Assembly: GCA_030706665.1 (NCBI GenBank)
Contig: JAUZOB010000188.1
Location: 1 to 6,498 of the forward strand
Source of the DNA: Bacteroidota bacterium
Lineage (GTDB): Bacteria; Bacteroidota; Bacteroidia; Bacteroidales; Prolixibacteraceae
Direction of reading: 5' to 3'
DNA length: 6,498 nucleotides
Shown here: in pieces, positions 4,372-6,498 of the stretch
Layout of the letters: each line of letters opens with the position of its first letter
Position numbering within the stretch: the stretch's first letter is position 1
The notes under the pieces: model-generated
Told to the model about the DNA's origin: nothing
Seen by the model: the letters and a program-made list of their open reading frames with translations, nothing else
Database searches by the model: none
Position numbers and translations under genes: made by a program

Positions 4372-4986
4372 TTATTTTACAATGTCTAATAACTCTACGT
4401 CAAAAATTAAAGTGGCATTTGGGCCGATAGATGCACCTGCGCCCTGTTCTCCATATGCAAGATGAGGCGGAATGAAAAGTCTCCATTTAGAACCGATTGC
4501 CATTAATTGAAGTGCTTCAACCCACCCCCGAATAACTCCGTTTACAGGGAATTCGGCAGGCTGACCGCGTCTGATCGAGCTGTCGAATACGGTACCGTCA
4601 ATTAAGGTTCCGTGGTAATGACATTTCACAGTATCGGTTGCTACCGGCGTTACACCTGTACCTGCAGTTAATACTTTGTATTGCATCCCGCTTGGAAGGG
4701 ACACTACATCTGTGTCAAGGGCATTTTTTGCAAGGAAGTCCTGACCGGCTTTCAGATTCACATCGTTTTCCTTCTTTTTCATTTCCATGAAAAACTCCTG
4801 AATGATTTGACTGGCTTCTTCCGGGCGCAGTTTAAAGTCATTCTCTTCAAACATATCTTTAAGGCCTTCAGCTAAAAGTCCGTATTCAAGTTCCTGTATT
4901 CCTGATTTTTTAAGATCTGCAGCGATCGACAGTCCTAATGCGTAGCTGAACTTGTCAGCTTTTGTTTTTAAGGTATTCTCTGACAT
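4372..4986 (-). CDS. FKBP-type peptidyl-prolyl cis-trans isomerase, cytosolic (FklB/Mip-like)
   Basis: This 204-residue isomerase has the same two-part layout as the neighbouring lipoprotein but no signal sequence, so it should stay in the cytosol. Residues 8-95 are the FKBP N-terminal helical domain (TKADKFSYALGLSIA, ending in the long charged helix around 55-85). The catalytic domain spans about 98-203 and retains the ligand- and proline-binding residues Y124, F134-D135, F146, V151-I152, W155, Y178 and F195. Length and organisation match E. coli FklB. The ATG at 4986 is the only sensible start. It lies 56 nt after the mnmD stop and 22 nt before the lipoprotein FKBP start, in one minus-strand series. 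A weak promoter-like TATATTCG at 5013-5020 could give it independent expression. Confidence 0.95.
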   Translation of the reverse strand: MSENTLKTKADKFSYALGLSIAADLKKSGIQELEYGLLAEGLKDMFEENDFKLRPEEASQIIQEFFMEMKKKENDVNLKAGQDFLAKNALDTDVVSLPSGMQYKVLTAGTGVTPVATDTVKCHYHGTLIDGTVFDSSIRRGQPAEFPVNGVIRGWVEALQLMAIGSKWRLFIPPHLAYGEQGAGASIGPNATLIFDVELLDIVK

Positions 4987-5012
4987 TCTTTTGTTGTATA
5001 ACTTTTAGTGTG

Positions 5013-5020
5013 CGAATATA
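5013..5020 (-). promoter_or_regulatory. Weak -7-like element before the cytosolic FKBP gene
   Basis: The minus strand reads TATATTCG, one mismatch from TAnnTTTG, with a predicted leader of about 20 nt to the ATG at 4986. No -33 TTG is visible. The 12-bp context AACTATATATTC also occurs upstream of the DUF3127 gene (minus strand, 3596-3607). Confidence 0.25.
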
Positions 5021-5042
5021 TAGTTTTTTGCCGATGAATGGA

Positions 5043-5714
5043 TCATTTAATTATTTTTTGTCCCCACAATATTTCTTTCTTTCCGGGAGGACCGGGCCTT
5101 CTCTCCATTTTTAATCCCAGTTCGGTGAGTAATCTTCGGATGCTCCCTTTTGCACAATAGGTTACGAATATAGCACCGGGGTTCATTTGGTTCACAATTT
5201 GCTCAAATATACTCCGATTCCACATCTCCGGTTGCTTTCCGGGTGCAAAGGCATCATAGTAAACAAGGTCAAAAGTTATTTCTTTTTCAAAACGGAAACT
5301 GGTCATATCTGTTTTGTGCTTTTCGATCGAAAAGAAGTTATTTATACCGACTTTTTCTTCCCATGAAGCTTTGTGGATTGCATGAAAAAGGGAAGGATCA
5401 TAATCCGGATGCATGTTGCAATAGTTGAGCTTTTCCCAGGTGTCAGGACTGAGAGGGTAGAATTCGGTCGTAAAATAAGATACTGCACGCTGAGCTTTCG
5501 TTGCCTCATTGCAGGTAAGCCATGCATTGAGGCCGGTACCAAACCCAACTTCCAATATTTGTAAGGGTTGTGCTGTTGTTGTTAAAAATCCGTTTTGGAT
5601 AAAGATGTGTTCTGATTCCTGGATGGCGCCATGAGTGGAATGATAATGTTCATCCATTTCCGGAACATATAATGTGTGAGAACCGTCTTCTGTTTCTGTA
5701 AGGGTAACCTTCAT
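5043..5714 (-). CDS. mnmD: tRNA (5-methylaminomethyl-2-thiouridine)(34)-methyltransferase MnmD
   Basis: MnmD uses S-adenosylmethionine to methylate nm5(s2)U34 to mnm5(s2)U34 in the anticodon of certain tRNAs, the last step of that wobble modification. The protein has 223 residues. The Rossmann-type SAM motif is EVGFGTGLN (55-63). YDAFAPGKQPEMW (153-165) matches the DxFAPxxNPxMW signature of the MnmC methyltransferase domain. VTYCAKGSIRRLL (184-196) and RRPGPPGKKEILWG (205-218) match its C-terminal motifs. It is the methyltransferase domain alone, without the FAD oxidase domain fused to it in E. coli MnmC, hence MnmD. I start it at the ATG at 5714. An in-frame TTG at 5738 lies inside a promoter-like element (5736-5743), so it is unlikely. 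It is the first gene of the series leading into the two FKBP genes, and is divergent from the YciO-like gene. Confidence 0.93.
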   Translation of the reverse strand: MKVTLTETEDGSHTLYVPEMDEHYHSTHGAIQESEHIFIQNGFLTTTAQPLQILEVGFGTGLNAWLTCNEATKAQRAVSYFTTEFYPLSPDTWEKLNYCNMHPDYDPSLFHAIHKASWEEKVGINNFFSIEKHKTDMTSFRFEKEITFDLVYYDAFAPGKQPEMWNRSIFEQIVNQMNPGAIFVTYCAKGSIRRLLTELGLKMERRPGPPGKKEILWGQKIIK

Positions 5715-5735
5715 GATTTTGGAAAATTGATCCTG

Positions 5736-5743
5736 CAAAAATA
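5736..5743 (-). promoter_or_regulatory. Candidate -7 promoter element for mnmD
   Basis: The minus strand reads TATTTTTG followed by C, an exact TAnnTTTG match and the same octamer as upstream of the HD gene. The predicted leader to the ATG at 5714 is about 16 nt. No clear -33 TTG is present. It lies in the 107-bp divergent spacer, where I find no matching element for the plus-strand gene. Confidence 0.45.
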
Positions 5744-5821
5744 AAGTTTATTGATTCTTGATAATGATTTTGTTTAAAAACTTTAATTTTATTGAATCAA
5801 ATTAAAAAAGAACTCAGAATC

Positions 5822-6498
5822 ATGCTGATAAAGATATACCCGGAGAATCCTAATGATAAGGATATCCGAAACATAGTCGGGGTTTTAAAGCAGGGTGGCG
5901 TTATTGTTTATCCTACTGATACGATTTATGGGATTGGATGCGATATAACTCAAAGTAAAGCAGTGGAGCGTGTTGCCAGAATAAAAGGCATTAATCTTGA
6001 AAAAGCTCATTTTTCATTTATCTGCTCCGATCTCAGTTCGTTGTCTAATTATTCCCGCCCAATTAGCAACTCGATCTTTAAATTGATGAAGAAGAACCTG
6101 CCGGGACCGTTTACCTTTATTCTTGAGGCCAATAGCAATGTGCCGAAGCTGTTTAAGAATAAAAAGAAAACGGTGGGGATCAGGGTCCCTGATAATCCGA
6201 TCATTCGAATGATTGCCAAAGAACTTGGAAATCCGATCATGTCGACTTCGGTGCACGATGAAGATGAAATACTGGAATATTCTACCGATCCGGAGTTGAT
6301 TCATGAGAAATTCGATGAGCTGGTCGATGCAGTGATTGACGGAGGTTATGGCGGATTCGAACCCTCGACTTTTGTTGACTGTACAGGTGATGAGCCTATC
6401 ATTATGCGCCAAGGTAAAGGGGAGTTGATTTATTTATTGCGTTATAAAGAATTATGCGGGAAGATGTGGAACCGAAATAAGATTGGTTCATCAGCACA
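5822..6498 (+). CDS. Sua5/YciO/YrdC family protein (L-threonylcarbamoyladenylate synthase-like), 3' end outside window
   Basis: The frame from the ATG at 5822 stays open to the window end, giving 225 codons and two further bases. It is a YrdC-fold protein. The family includes TsaC/Sua5, which make threonylcarbamoyl-AMP from threonine, bicarbonate and ATP for tRNA t6A37. Visible motifs are GGVIVYPTDTIYGIGCD (25-41), RIKGIN (53-58), NLPGPFTFIL (92-101), TVGIRVPDNPI (117-127), STS (141-143) and DGGYGGFEPSTFVDCT (173-188). The layout and these blocks resemble E. coli YciO more than TsaC. KGIN replaces the KxR motif of TsaC, and STS is followed by VH instead of AN. Whether it makes threonylcarbamoyl-AMP is therefore uncertain; YciO's own role is debated. 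Such proteins usually end soon after RQGKG (196-200), so the further 25 residues are odd. No ribosome site is visible, only an A-rich leader. Confidence 0.9.
   Translation, partial: MLIKIYPENPNDKDIRNIVGVLKQGGVIVYPTDTIYGIGCDITQSKAVERVARIKGINLEKAHFSFICSDLSSLSNYSRPISNSIFKLMKKNLPGPFTFILEANSNVPKLFKNKKKTVGIRVPDNPIIRMIAKELGNPIMSTSVHDEDEILEYSTDPELIHEKFDELVDAVIDGGYGGFEPSTFVDCTGDEPIIMRQGKGELIYLLRYKELCGKMWNRNKIGSSA

Noticed and set aside
5715..5738. TTG start at 5738 for mnmD
   Set aside because: It lies within the likely -7 promoter element (5736-5743), and the ATG at 5714 gives a normal MnmD N-terminus.
6014..6412. Minus-strand open frame of 132 codons under the YciO-like gene
   Set aside because: It is antisense to conserved Sua5/YciO motifs (LPGPFTFIL, GIRVPDNP, DGGYGG), so it is a shadow.
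1..6498. CRISPR array, insertion sequence, prophage or toxin-antitoxin system
   Set aside because: No spaced direct repeats of CRISPR form, no transposase or integrase motifs, no terminal inverted repeats, and no recognisable toxin-antitoxin pair on either strand.

Overview
This looks like chromosomal DNA from a Bacteroidota organism, probably order Bacteroidales. The signs are: several exact matches to the phylum's -7 promoter element TAnnTTTG just upstream of genes; A/T-rich leaders mostly without Shine-Dalgarno motifs; a tandem pair of FKBP isomerases, one cytosolic and one lipoprotein; a DUF3127 protein with an SSB-like acidic tail; and a YciO-type member of the Sua5/YrdC family. No transposase, integrase, CRISPR array, rRNA or intact tRNA is visible. 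Most of the window is housekeeping, and I see no large undescribed system.

Layout. Positions 1-146 (minus) read as the C-terminal end of what resembles an XRE/HTH regulator, with no room for its DNA-binding domain. Positions 155-1611 (minus) are a tight three-gene unit: an HD-domain hydrolase, a C_GCAxxG_C_C-type redox protein and a small nitroreductase. Positions 1874-2353 (minus) hold msrB, whose terminator stem overlaps its stop codon. Positions 2354-2767 are non-coding and contain a tRNA-like fragment, three 11-bp direct repeats, a good Bacteroidota promoter and a 15-bp palindrome. They lead into a 58-codon coiled-coil gene on the plus strand (2768-2944), which has a structured 3' region and a strong terminator at 3059-3104. 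The minus strand then carries the DUF3127 gene (3180-3542), a terminator, the FKBP lipoprotein gene (3621-4349), the cytosolic FKBP gene (4372-4986) and mnmD (5043-5714). Divergent from mnmD, a YciO/Sua5-like gene (5822 onward, plus) leaves the window at its 3' end.

Functional links. msrB and the two FKBP isomerases serve protein repair and folding. MnmD modifies the tRNA wobble uridine, and the Sua5/YrdC superfamily includes the t6A37 enzymes, so the divergent pair may both act on tRNA. The HD/redox/nitroreductase unit looks like a small redox or detoxification cluster with unknown substrates.

The least explained parts are the intergenic regions. A 15-bp palindrome TTCTG-N5-CAGAA occurs twice, each time about 60 bp upstream of a start codon (coiled-coil gene and DUF3127 gene). 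The DUF3127 gene sits only 23 nt behind a strong terminator. The coiled-coil micro-gene is a free-standing transcription unit with two candidate RNA structures besides its terminator.
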